From Sediminibacterium sp. (GTDB lineage: Bacteria > Bacteroidota > Bacteroidia > Chitinophagales > Chitinophagaceae), in the NCBI GenBank assembly GCA_030832695.1, contig JAURIP010000052.1, positions 1 through 8,824 on the forward strand: a stretch of 8,824 nt of DNA, given 5' to 3'. The notes under the pieces are model-generated. The model was not told the origin of the DNA. It did no database searches and was given only the letters and a program-made list of their open reading frames with translations. Each line of letters opens with the position of its first letter. Within the stretch, counting starts at the first letter, position 1. Positions 1 to 5,421 of this stretch are shown piece by piece. A program made the translations under genes and the position numbers.

Positions 1-22
1 ACCTAAATTGGGAAAGTTTCAT
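1..22 (-). CDS. queA: Probable start of tRNA ribosyltransferase-isomerase QueA (partial, 7 codons)
   Basis: Reading leftwards from an ATG at 22-20 gives MKLSQFR before the window ends. QueA proteins of Bacteroidota characteristically begin with MKLSQF followed by a basic or polar residue. QueA transfers the ribose of S-adenosylmethionine to preQ1 in tRNA, making epoxyqueuosine. The reading is plausible because the next 220 bases hold no other gene and the neighbouring operon diverges, so a leftward gene would fit. Seven residues are very little evidence and the name rests on remembered family starts; any other leftward gene remains possible. Confidence 0.42.
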
Positions 23-61
23 TTGTGTCTATTTTTGGGTGATAGCCACATTAAGTTTACT

Positions 62-101
62 ACAGCCTTACGGGGCAGTTCGCTTCATGTTACGGCATGA
101 A
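62..101 (+). other. Two tandem hairpins with the same UACG tetraloop
   Basis: The first stem pairs GCCT (65-68) with GGGC (73-76) around TACG (69-72), and may extend through A62-T79 and C63-G78 past an A-A mismatch. The second pairs TTCATGT (84-90) with GCATGAA (95-101) around TACG (91-94). Both loops are closed by a U-G wobble and are of the stable UNCG class. On the minus strand the wobbles become A-C mismatches, so the structure favours a plus-strand RNA. No downstream U-tract makes either a terminator. The predicted start of the ccmC transcript lies further downstream, so what would carry these hairpins as RNA is unclear. Confidence 0.4.
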
Positions 102-112
102 AATTATGGAGG

Positions 113-120
113 CAAATGTA
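113..120 (-). promoter_or_regulatory. Possible -7 element for the leftward gene
   Basis: Read on the minus strand the bases are TACATTTG, a full match to the Bacteroidota -7 consensus TAnnTTTG. No TTTG-like -33 element lies 19 bases upstream (CTGC is found there), so the site is weak. If used, transcription would start near 107 and give a leader of about 85 bases before the ATG at 22, including the hairpin region at 62-101. Confidence 0.3.
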
Positions 121-136
121 CGACTTTAGCATTAAT

Positions 137-167
137 TTTGCAGACACAACATTTGTATCTAAAATTG
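137..167 (+). promoter_or_regulatory. Promoter of the ccmC-ccmD-gdh operon
   Basis: TTTG (137-140) is followed after exactly 19 bases by TAAAATTG (160-167). This matches the Bacteroidota primary sigma pattern TTTG-N19-TAnnTTTG with one mismatch in the -7 box. Transcription would begin around 173, leaving a leader of roughly 70 bases before the ATG at 246. It is the best-spaced promoter in the window. No operator or riboswitch could be recognised in the leader. Confidence 0.6.
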
Positions 168-245
168 GGCAATTTATACAAAATCACTAGATTTGCAAAC
201 AATTGTTAGTTTTTGGTCCGGTGTTGATTTAAAACAAATTATTCT

Positions 246-926
246 ATGTTGAAAGCTAAATGGTGGAAAGTTTTGTCATTTTTCCTTTTGTTGTACACCT
301 GCACTTATGGATTCATTGTTAAAGTACCTAAGTTGGATGACCGTATGCGAGAGTCAATTCGCAATATGTTTTTTCATGTGCCTATGTGGTTTGGTATGAT
401 GATTCTATTTTTTGTATCCTTATTTTATGCAATTAAATATTTAAGATCAGGCAATCCAGTGCATGATGTATATTCTTATGCTTATGCATCCATGGGGTTG
501 GTTTTTGGTATTTTAGGAATTATTACGGGTGCATTTTGGGCCAACTATCAATGGGGTAGTCCTTGGGTGGGTGATCCAAAACAAAATGGTGCAGCTATTG
601 CTTTACTTATCTATTTTGCTTATTTCGTTTTAAGAGGAAGTTTAATTGATACTGAAAAGCGTGCAAGATTATCAGCAGTGTATAATATATTTTCTTTTTT
701 CATGTTGTTTCCCACTTTATGGATATTACCAAGATTAACTGAATCCTTACACCCGGGTGGACAAGGCAGTGAAGGAAATCCTGGCATTAATGGAAAAGAT
801 ATGTCAGCAAATATGCGCACTGTTTTTTATCCTGCGGTTATTGGTTGGACTTTATTAGGGGTATGGATTAGTACTTTAAATATTCGTTATCAAATATTAA
901 AATTAAAGAAGGAAGAATTATTATAA
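246..926 (+). CDS. ccmC: Haem-handling cytochrome c maturation protein, CcmC/CcsA family
   Basis: This is a 226-residue polytopic inner-membrane protein of the CcmC/CcsA family, which presents haem on the outer face of the membrane for attachment to c-type cytochromes. I see about six hydrophobic segments, near residues 9-26, 44-65, 80-98, 115-130, 145-162 and 194-212. The tryptophan-rich periplasmic motif is at 98-114 (FWANYQWGSPWVGDPKQN). It is flanked by two histidines in external loops, H44 (FFHVP) and H169 (SLHPG), the usual axial haem ligands. Length and ends match short CcmC rather than long CcsA/CcmF. The motif lacks the classical WWEWD core; Bacteroidota homologues are generally divergent here. 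It heads an apparent operon: a CcmD-like gene starts 25 bases downstream. The start follows the promoter at 137-167 and yields a normal basic MLKAKWWK N-terminus. Confidence 0.9.
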   Translation: MLKAKWWKVLSFFLLLYTCTYGFIVKVPKLDDRMRESIRNMFFHVPMWFGMMILFFVSLFYAIKYLRSGNPVHDVYSYAYASMGLVFGILGIITGAFWANYQWGSPWVGDPKQNGAAIALLIYFAYFVLRGSLIDTEKRARLSAVYNIFSFFMLFPTLWILPRLTESLHPGGQGSEGNPGINGKDMSANMRTVFYPAVIGWTLLGVWISTLNIRYQILKLKKEELL

Positions 927-951
927 ATATTAACAATCTAAATCAAAGAAT

Positions 952-1125
952 ATGATTTCTCTTTTACAAGCAATGACGGCAAATAATACAGACAGTTTAA
1001 TGTTGCGCGATGGTAAAATTTATTTAGTAATGACCGTCGTAAGCATCATATTAGTGGGCTTATTTATTTATGTGGCGAGCATTGATAAAAAAATTAGCAA
1101 GATGGAAAACGGCGCTAAAGATTAA
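952..1125 (+). CDS. ccmD: Small single-helix membrane protein, CcmD-like
   Basis: A 57-residue open frame runs from the ATG at 952 to the TAA at 1123-1125. It fills the gap between ccmC and the dehydrogenase, with spacers of 25 and 21 bases. The product has a short polar N-terminus, RDGKIYLV at 19-26, one transmembrane helix at about 24-42, and a charged C-terminal tail (IDKKISKMENGAKD). That is the usual layout of CcmD, the small protein that associates with the CcmC haem complex and helps release holo-CcmE. The pattern GKIY, then helix, then DKKISKLE-like tail is what I recall from Bacteroidota CcmD proteins. Sequence conservation in CcmD is low, so position and topology carry the call. Its size makes it easy to miss in automatic annotation. 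An internal Met at residue 17 is a less likely start. Confidence 0.75.
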   Translation: MISLLQAMTANNTDSLMLRDGKIYLVMTVVSIILVGLFIYVASIDKKISKMENGAKD

Positions 1126-1146
1126 AATTATTTAAAACCAATACAT

Positions 1147-2568
1147 ATGTCAGACAATCAGCCTTACAGTTTTTTTGAAAGTGTTGAAAAAAGTTTCGAC
1201 AAGGCTTCCAAGTTTACAACATGGGAGCAAGGAATATTAGATCAAATTAAAGCATGTAATAGTATTTATAGCATGCGTTTCCCAGTTAAAATGGATGACG
1301 GCCACATTGAAGTAATTGAGGCATATCGCGTACAACATTCACAACATAAGTCACCATGTAAAGGGGGTATTCGTTTTAGTATGGCGGTGAATCAGGATGA
1401 GGTAATGGCATTGGCTGCATTAATGACTTATAAGTGTGCTATTGTGAATGTTCCTTTTGGTGGTGCGAAGGGCGGTATTAAAATTAGCCCGCGAAGTTTA
1501 AGCGCGTATGAATTAGAAAAAATAACCAGAAGATATACTTCAGAATTAGTAAAGAAAAATTTTATCGGTCCTGGTATTGATGTCCCTGCACCTGATTACG
1601 GAACAGGGGAGCGTGAAATGGCATGGATCGTAGATACCTATCAATCATTAAAACCCGGTGAAATTGATGCAGCTGGTTGTGTCACTGGAAAGCCAATATC
1701 ATTAGGTGGCGTTAGAGGAAGGAAAGAGGCCACTGGATTAGGTGTGTTTTTTGGAATTAGAGAAGTCTGTTTGATGGAAGATCAAATGAAAAAATTAGGA
1801 CTAACATTGGGTGTGCAGGATAAAAAAGTAATTGTTCAAGGGTTGGGAAATGTTGGTTATTATACTACTAAATTTTTCAGAGAGGGTGGTGCTAAAGTTA
1901 TTGCTATTGCAGAATTTGAAGGAGCTATTTATAACGCAGATGGATTAAATGAGGAGGATGTTTTTCAACATCGTAAAAAAACAGGAAGCATTTTAAATTT
2001 TCCAGGAGCAACGAATATTGCGAATAGTGGAGATGCATTAGAAATGGAATGTGATATTTTAATTCCAGCCGCATTGGAGAATGTCATTGATAAAAATAAT
2101 GCACCTCGAATTAAAGCAAAAATAATTGGAGAAGCGGCGAATGGACCATTAACCCCAGCAGCGGATGAGATTTTTGCAAAAAAAGGAATTTTAGTTATTC
2201 CTGATATGTATTTAAATGCAGGCGGTGTTACAGTATCCTATTTTGAGTGGTTAAAAAACTTAAGCCATGTAAGGTATGGTCGTTTGGAAAAAAGATTCAC
2301 AGAAAATGCGAACATTAATATTTTGAATCAGATTGAGGAGTTAACTGGGAAAAAAGTTACCCCATCTGAAAAAGAAATTATTGCGCATGGTCCTGATGAA
2401 ATTGATTTAGTGCATAGTGGCTTGGAAGAAACCATGATTAATGCAACGCGTGAAATTATGGATATCTGGAAAGCAAATCCTGCGATACCTGATATGAGAA
2501 CAGCCGCTTATGTTTGTGCCATTAATAAAGTAGGAACATCCTATGCTGAATTAGGAATATTTCCATAA
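1147..2568 (+). CDS. gdhA: Glutamate dehydrogenase (Glu/Leu/Phe/Val dehydrogenase family)
   Basis: The 473-residue protein would interconvert glutamate with 2-oxoglutarate and ammonia in the cytoplasm. The dimerisation/catalytic domain covers about residues 30-190. It has CKGGIRF at 71-77 (substrate lysine K72), K96 in [13 protein letters not shown] at 103-110 with catalytic lysine K108, and D150 in VPAPDYGTG. The Rossmann coenzyme domain follows, with QGLGNVG at 231-237. An acidic residue (E256, AIAEFEG) near the end of the second strand hints at NAD rather than NADP, but this is an inference. The substrate-side segment [12 protein letters not shown] lies at 357-368. At 473 residues it is somewhat longer than typical 410-450-residue relatives. 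It starts 21 bases after the ccmD-like stop and has no obvious promoter of its own, so it is probably the third gene of the operon. Specificity for glutamate over branched-chain amino acids is likely but not proven. Confidence 0.9.
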   Translation: MSDNQPYSFFESVEKSFDKASKFTTWEQGILDQIKACNSIYSMRFPVKMDDGHIEVIEAYRVQHSQHKSPCKGGIRFSMAVNQDEVMALAALMTYKCAIVNVPFGGAKGGIKISPRSLSAYELEKITRRYTSELVKKNFIGPGIDVPAPDYGTGEREMAWIVDTYQSLKPGEIDAAGCVTGKPISLGGVRGRKEATGLGVFFGIREVCLMEDQMKKLGLTLGVQDKKVIVQGLGNVGYYTTKFFREGGAKVIAIAEFEGAIYNADGLNEEDVFQHRKKTGSILNFPGATNIANSGDALEMECDILIPAALENVIDKNNAPRIKAKIIGEAANGPLTPAADEIFAKKGILVIPDMYLNAGGVTVSYFEWLKNLSHVRYGRLEKRFTENANINILNQIEELTGKKVTPSEKEIIAHGPDEIDLVHSGLEETMINATREIMDIWKANPAIPDMRTAAYVCAINKVGTSYAELGIFP

Positions 2569-2585
2569 GATTAATTCATTTCATT

Positions 2586-3020
2586 TTATATATACTCGGG
2601 GAAATTTTGCAATGGATGCAGTTTCCCCGAATCTATTTTAGCACCTAATGTTTGATATCCATTGGTGATAATTAAGTATTCAGCTTTTAATACTTGTTGG
2701 TATTGTAATATTTGTTGCAATGTTTTATCGCCTATCTCCACCCTTGCTTCCTTACATTCAATAATCATCCAAGGTTTATCATTTTTATACACGACAATAT
2801 CAAAGCGTTTGTCAAGTTCCCCTAATTGGATGGTTTTTTCAACGGCAATTAAACTACTGGGATAGCTGCAAGTTTGTACTAAATATTGCAGAGTATTTTG
2901 CCTTACCCATTCTTCGGGGGTGAGTATGATCCACGATTTTCTAAAGGGATCAAATATTTGATCCTTACCTTGCACCTGCTGTATTTTAAAGGGATAGGTA
3001 GGGTAAATTAAGGCTTGCAT
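2586..3020 (-). CDS. Solitary PD-(D/E)XK nuclease-like protein, HsdR N-terminal domain type
   Basis: This 144-residue protein resembles the N-terminal nuclease domain of type I restriction subunit HsdR, found as a free-standing protein in many Bacteroidota. The core motif is visible: E61 in VEKTIQ, D74 in RFDIVVY, then E88 and K90 in MIIECKEA, which together fit E...D...ExK. A following QQILQYQ at 102-108 resembles the QxxxY motif of this clade. All proposed catalytic residues are present, so it could be an active metal-dependent nuclease. No helicase, methylase (HsdM) or specificity subunit (HsdS) is nearby, so a classical restriction system is not supported. It lies convergent to gdhA with a 17-base gap and divergent from AMP nucleosidase. 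Its cellular role is unknown; DNA repair or replication-linked roles are only guesses. Confidence 0.75.
   Translation of the reverse strand: MQALIYPTYPFKIQQVQGKDQIFDPFRKSWIILTPEEWVRQNTLQYLVQTCSYPSSLIAVEKTIQLGELDKRFDIVVYKNDKPWMIIECKEARVEIGDKTLQQILQYQQVLKAEYLIITNGYQTLGAKIDSGKLHPLQNFPEYI
2596..2630 (+). terminator. Hairpin that may terminate gdhA, inside the convergent gene's 3' end
   Basis: TCGGGGAAA (2596-2604) pairs perfectly with TTTCCCCGA (2622-2630), and an inner TGCA/TGCA stem (2608-2611 with 2617-2620) caps it. On the plus strand it is followed by AATCTATTTTAG, a weak U-rich tail. It sits 28 bases past the gdhA stop and inside the last codons of the minus-strand gene. The stem is the most GC-rich in the area. 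The poor U-tract keeps the confidence moderate. Confidence 0.45.
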
Positions 3021-3062
3021 GTGAATGTCCGATAAAATTTGTAATTTCAGCTATTAATACTT

Positions 3063-3070
3063 CAAATATA
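3063..3070 (-). promoter_or_regulatory. Possible -7 element for the HsdR-N-like gene
   Basis: On the minus strand this reads TATATTTG, a complete match to TAnnTTTG, and lies about 42 bases upstream of the ATG at 3020. The expected -33 position (3093-3090) reads CTAC and does not match TTTG. I could not find an equally good element for the divergent AMP nucleosidase gene in the same 97-base spacer. Confidence 0.35.
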
Positions 3071-3117
3071 AGCACAGAATTCTAGGGAAGTAGAAGTCAC
3101 AGTTAAAATAATTATGT

Positions 3118-3888
3118 ATGAAATCAAAGCAGGAAATAGTTGACAATTGGTTACCTAGGTATACCGGTGCTACCTTGGACCAATTTGGTAAATATGTATT
3201 ATTAACCAACTTTAGCCATTATGTAAACATGTTTGCAAAAATGCATAAGGTAGAAGTGATAGGAAAGGATCGCCCTATGCAGTGTGCAACTGCTGAAGGA
3301 ATTACTATTATTAATTTTGGGATGGGTAGCCCTGGTGCTGCAACCATCATGGACTTACTTACCGCGATACAACCCGAAGCCGTTTTATTTTTAGGCAAAT
3401 GTGGTGGGTTGAAAAAAAGAAACAAAATTGGAGATTTAATATTACCTATTGCTGCAATCAGGGGAGAGGGTACCTCCAATGATTATTTCCCAGCTGAGGT
3501 TCCAGCACTTCCTGCGTTCGCATTACAAAAAGCAATTTCAACAACGATACGTGATAGTGGAGTTGACTATTGGACAGGCACGGTTTATACCACGAATCGT
3601 CGCGTATGGGAACATGATGAAGCATTCAAACAATACTTAACTGATATTCGCGCTTATGCCATTGATATGGAAACAGCAACCATATTTACAGTAGGCTTTT
3701 ATAATAAAATACCAACAGGTGCATTATTATTAGTGAGTGATTCACCGATGATTCCTGAAGGTGTTAAAACAGAAGCGAGTGACAGTTTGGTAACCGCTGA
3801 GTTTGTGGAGCGTCATTTAAATATTGGTATTGAATCATTGAAGCAATTAATCAATAACGGACAAACCGTAAGACACCTTCAGTTTTAA
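3118..3888 (+). CDS. amn: AMP nucleosidase, short form
   Basis: This 256-residue cytoplasmic enzyme belongs to the PNP/UDP phosphorylase superfamily and is expected to hydrolyse AMP to adenine and ribose 5-phosphate. Visible fold signatures are GMGSPGAA at 68-75, FLGKCGGL at 91-98, RGEGTSNDYFP at 115-125, IDMETATIF at 182-190 (ribose-binding E185), and SDSP at 207-210 with the base-protonating aspartate D208. RGEGTSND and the WLPRYTG near the N-terminus (11-17) are features I associate with AMP nucleosidases rather than uridine or MTA phosphorylases. It lacks the extra N-terminal regulatory domain of the about 480-residue E. coli enzyme, as is usual for Bacteroidota forms. The ATG at 3118 is preceded by an out-of-frame ATG at 3114. 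A hairpin-rich spacer with a strong terminator follows, so it appears to be a single-gene unit. Confidence 0.87.
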   Translation: MKSKQEIVDNWLPRYTGATLDQFGKYVLLTNFSHYVNMFAKMHKVEVIGKDRPMQCATAEGITIINFGMGSPGAATIMDLLTAIQPEAVLFLGKCGGLKKRNKIGDLILPIAAIRGEGTSNDYFPAEVPALPAFALQKAISTTIRDSGVDYWTGTVYTTNRRVWEHDEAFKQYLTDIRAYAIDMETATIFTVGFYNKIPTGALLLVSDSPMIPEGVKTEASDSLVTAEFVERHLNIGIESLKQLINNGQTVRHLQF

Positions 3889-3893
3889 TCGCA

Positions 3894-3927
3894 TCAAAAT
3901 AAAATAAAGAAATATATTTTATTTTGA
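3894..3927. terminator. Perfect 13-bp AT-rich hairpin after AMP nucleosidase
   Basis: Starting six bases after the amn stop, TCAAAATAAAATA (3894-3906) pairs with TATTTTATTTTGA (3915-3927) around an eight-base loop. The stem has a single G-C pair, so it is individually weak, and no T-run follows immediately. It may protect the mRNA 3' end or assist termination at 4022-4059. Confidence 0.4.
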
Positions 3928-3937
3928 ACTGCTTCTC

Positions 3938-3971
3938 TTTATATTTTTTAAGCTTCATATAAAAATATAAA
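3938..3971. repeat. 11-bp A/T-only inverted repeat
   Basis: TTTATATTTTT (3938-3948) is exactly complementary to AAAAATATAAA (3961-3971), with a 12-base spacer containing the palindrome AAGCTT. It lies between two other hairpins in the amn-ccmB spacer. Because the stem is only A and T, chance is a real possibility in such AT-rich DNA. Confidence 0.35.
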
Positions 3972-4021
3972 TTATTAAAACTTCATCCTCTTTTTGATTT
4001 TTTTTATTTATCTTTTTTAAT

Positions 4022-4059
4022 GGAGAAAAATGCTATATTTTTCTCCCTTTTTCTTTTTA
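4022..4059 (+). terminator. Intrinsic terminator downstream of AMP nucleosidase
   Basis: GGAGAAAAAT (4022-4031) and ATTTTTCTCC (4037-4046) form a perfect 10-bp stem with a five-base GCTAT loop. It is followed directly by C, then TTTTTCTTTTTAT. Stem plus T-rich tail is the classical Rho-independent layout for plus-strand transcription, here ending the amn transcript about 170 bases after its stop. On the minus strand the tail would be A-rich, so it is not expected to stop ccmB transcripts. Confidence 0.7.
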
Positions 4060-4064
4060 TTACA

Positions 4065-4097
4065 CGAAGACAAATAACATACCTGTTTTTTGTCTCG
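4065..4097. repeat. Bulged inverted repeat near the ccmB 3' end
   Basis: CGA-GACAAA (4065-4074, with one bulged A) pairs with TTTGTCTCG (4089-4097) around a 14-base loop. It is the last of four consecutive inverted repeats between the convergent amn and ccmB genes. Neither strand shows a T-tract directly after it, so it is not labelled a terminator. Confidence 0.35.
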
Positions 4098-4130
4098 AAT
4101 AATTACTAGTAAAATTATATTTTAAAATCT

Positions 4131-4796
4131 TTACTCTTTCCACAAGAAGGGGAACAAGATATAGGACAGTGCAATGATCATAAAATCAAATCCTATCAAT
4201 ATCAAAACTAATTCAGGTAAACTGTTTTGTACAATATCTGAAAATGCAATATTTGCAATTTTCATTAATATCATTAACTGAGGAATAATCAATGGGAATC
4301 CAAGTATCGCCATGATAGCAGATGGTTGTTGTGCTTTAGATGCAATGGCTGCTAAAAAACTAAATACCAAACTTAAACTTATCCCACCCAAACAACTAAT
4401 CCCAAAAAATAACCAAGCATGTTGCAAGGGGTTGCCGAGTAATACGGTGAATAACAATAAGCTAAGTCCACTCATGAGGGTCATGAGTAAACTGTTGTAA
4501 ATTAATTTTGAAAAAATAAAATGTACTGGACTTGCAATGGTATAAAAATACAGCATCCTTCCTCGACCTTCTTGTAAAAAACTTCGTGCAACAGTATTGA
4601 TACAAATAAATAATAAAGTCACCCAAAACAAACCATTCCATACATGATCATCGGGTTGCCCCATGGTTAAATAAATAACAAAAGTGGTGGAAGCAATATA
4701 TAGTAGGATACCAAAAAAAGTATACTGCTGCCTAAATTCAAGCAGTGCATCTTTTTTCAATAAGGTGTATACTATTTTGAGGCGCATACTCGGCAT
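4131..4796 (-). CDS. ccmB: Haem exporter / cytochrome c maturation membrane protein CcmB
   Basis: This 221-residue protein matches CcmB in length, topology and residues. CcmB is the membrane partner of the CcmA ATPase in the complex that drives haem transfer to CcmE. I count six hydrophobic helices at about 27-45, 55-72, 99-120, 127-153, 158-182 and 193-217. The conserved stretch between helices 2 and 3 is visible: [21 protein letters not shown] at 70-90, then FSKLIYN. The frame overlaps the 3' end of thymidine kinase by 25 bases from the ATG at 4796, or 16 bases from the second ATG at 4787 ([13 protein letters not shown]), which gives a more usual CcmB start. The overlap implies co-transcription and translational coupling with tdk. 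CcmC and the CcmD-like protein are about 3 kb away on the other strand; no ccmA, ccmE or ccmF is in the window. Confidence 0.87.
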   Translation of the reverse strand: MPSMRLKIVYTLLKKDALLEFRQQYTFFGILLYIASTTFVIYLTMGQPDDHVWNGLFWVTLLFICINTVARSFLQEGRGRMLYFYTIASPVHFIFSKLIYNSLLMTLMSGLSLLLFTVLLGNPLQHAWLFFGISCLGGISLSLVFSFLAAIASKAQQPSAIMAILGFPLIIPQLMILMKIANIAFSDIVQNSLPELVLILIGFDFMIIALSYILFPFLWKE

Positions 4797-5341
4797 CTTG
4801 GTTCGTAATTATTTTTCTCACCTAATACAACAGTTCCTTCTTCATCACTTGTTCGATAAGATACATTTGCCAAATGTCCGCATTGCACACAAATAGCATG
4901 TAACTTGGTAATAAAGTCACCCACAGATAAGAGTGCAGGCATAGGTCCAAATGGTTTGCCCAGGTAATCCATATCTAATCCGGCAACAATCACCCTTTTG
5001 CCTTGCATGACTAAGGTCTCACAAACCGCAATAATCCCTTCATCAAAAAATTGTGCTTCATCAATTCCTACTACTTGTGCATGCTCGGCAAGTGCAAGAA
5101 TTTCAGCTGAATTTGCCACTTGGGTGGAAGCGATAGCATTGGCGTCGTGACTTACAATTTTGGTAACATCGTAACGTGTATCTGTTGCTGGCTTGTAAAT
5201 TTCAATTTTTAAATTAGCAATTTTGGCTCTTTTTAATCTCCGAATCAATTCTTCGGTTTTGCCGCTAAACATGCTGCCGCAAATCACTTCTATCCATCCT
5301 CTGCGCTCGCCAGTTATATTCTGCTCAATAAACATAGACAA
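4772..5341 (-). CDS. tdk: Thymidine kinase (type II, zinc-containing)
   Basis: The 189-residue enzyme phosphorylates thymidine to dTMP with ATP in the cytoplasmic salvage pathway. The P-loop is GSMFSGKTE at 22-30. GIDEAQFF at 92-99 supplies the metal-binding aspartate and the catalytic glutamate E95. The C-terminal lasso carries a zinc site with two pairs of cysteines, C151/C154 (CVQC) and C183/C186 (CRVC), with nucleoside-contacting Y179 nearby. Everything needed for activity is present and the length is typical. Two start codons compete: the ATG at 5341 (MSMFIEQ) and the ATG at 5335 ([18 protein letters not shown]). The second matches the MFIE start I recall for Bacteroidota TKs. The promoter at 5391-5421 lies upstream of both. 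The gene overlaps ccmB downstream; the pairing is probably organisational rather than metabolic. Confidence 0.93.
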   Translation of the reverse strand: MSMFIEQNITGERRGWIEVICGSMFSGKTEELIRRLKRAKIANLKIEIYKPATDTRYDVTKIVSHDANAIASTQVANSAEILALAEHAQVVGIDEAQFFDEGIIAVCETLVMQGKRVIVAGLDMDYLGKPFGPMPALLSVGDFITKLHAICVQCGHLANVSYRTSDEEGTVVLGEKNNYEPRCRVCASK

Positions 5342-5390
5342 TATTTAATTTAGTTTCTTCGTTTTAATAATAAGGGTAAAGGTATTGCCC

Positions 5391-5421
5391 CAAAAGTAAA
5401 CATTCCTATGGATAGCGTAAA
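5391..5421 (-). promoter_or_regulatory. Promoter of tdk-ccmB
   Basis: On the minus strand, TTTA (5421-5418) is separated by 19 bases from TACTTTTG (5398-5391). This matches TTTG-N19-TAnnTTTG with a single mismatch in the -33 box. Transcription would begin near 5385, about 44 bases before the tdk ATG at 5341. The -33 box lies inside the first codons of the divergent gene at 5408, so the two genes share control DNA. Confidence 0.55.

Larger units (their letters stand above)
3889..4130. other. Non-coding spacer between convergent amn and ccmB
   Basis: This 242-base, very AT-rich stretch has no plausible coding frame. It contains four consecutive inverted repeats (3894-3927, 3938-3971, 4022-4046, 4065-4097). 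Only the third has a proper plus-strand T-tail. I see no clear terminator for the minus-strand tdk-ccmB transcript; a weak AAAAT/ATTTT repeat at 4111-4123 is the only candidate. Confidence 0.6.

Noticed and set aside
62..101. preQ1 riboswitch controlling queA
   Set aside because: The paired UACG hairpins favour the plus strand and do not show the preQ1-I pseudoknot pattern; no known riboswitch consensus was recognised.
620..820. Minus-strand open frame of 66 codons inside ccmC
   Set aside because: It lies wholly antisense to a strongly supported membrane protein gene, and its composition follows from the complementary codons.
2662..2865. Plus-strand 67-codon frame
   Set aside because: It is antisense to the nuclease-like gene, whose catalytic motifs are clearly on the minus strand.
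2586..3020. Type I restriction-modification system
   Set aside because: Only the small HsdR N-terminal-like domain is present. There is no helicase part, HsdM or HsdS, and no phage or mobile context.
3219..3640. Additional frames on both strands within AMP nucleosidase (3219-3479 minus, 3449-3640 plus)
   Set aside because: Both overlap the conserved PNP-fold motifs of amn and show no recognisable protein features.
3938..3971. Intrinsic terminator for the minus-strand tdk-ccmB transcript
   Set aside because: The stem is A/T-only and lacks a clean T-tract on the minus strand, so it was recorded only as an inverted repeat.
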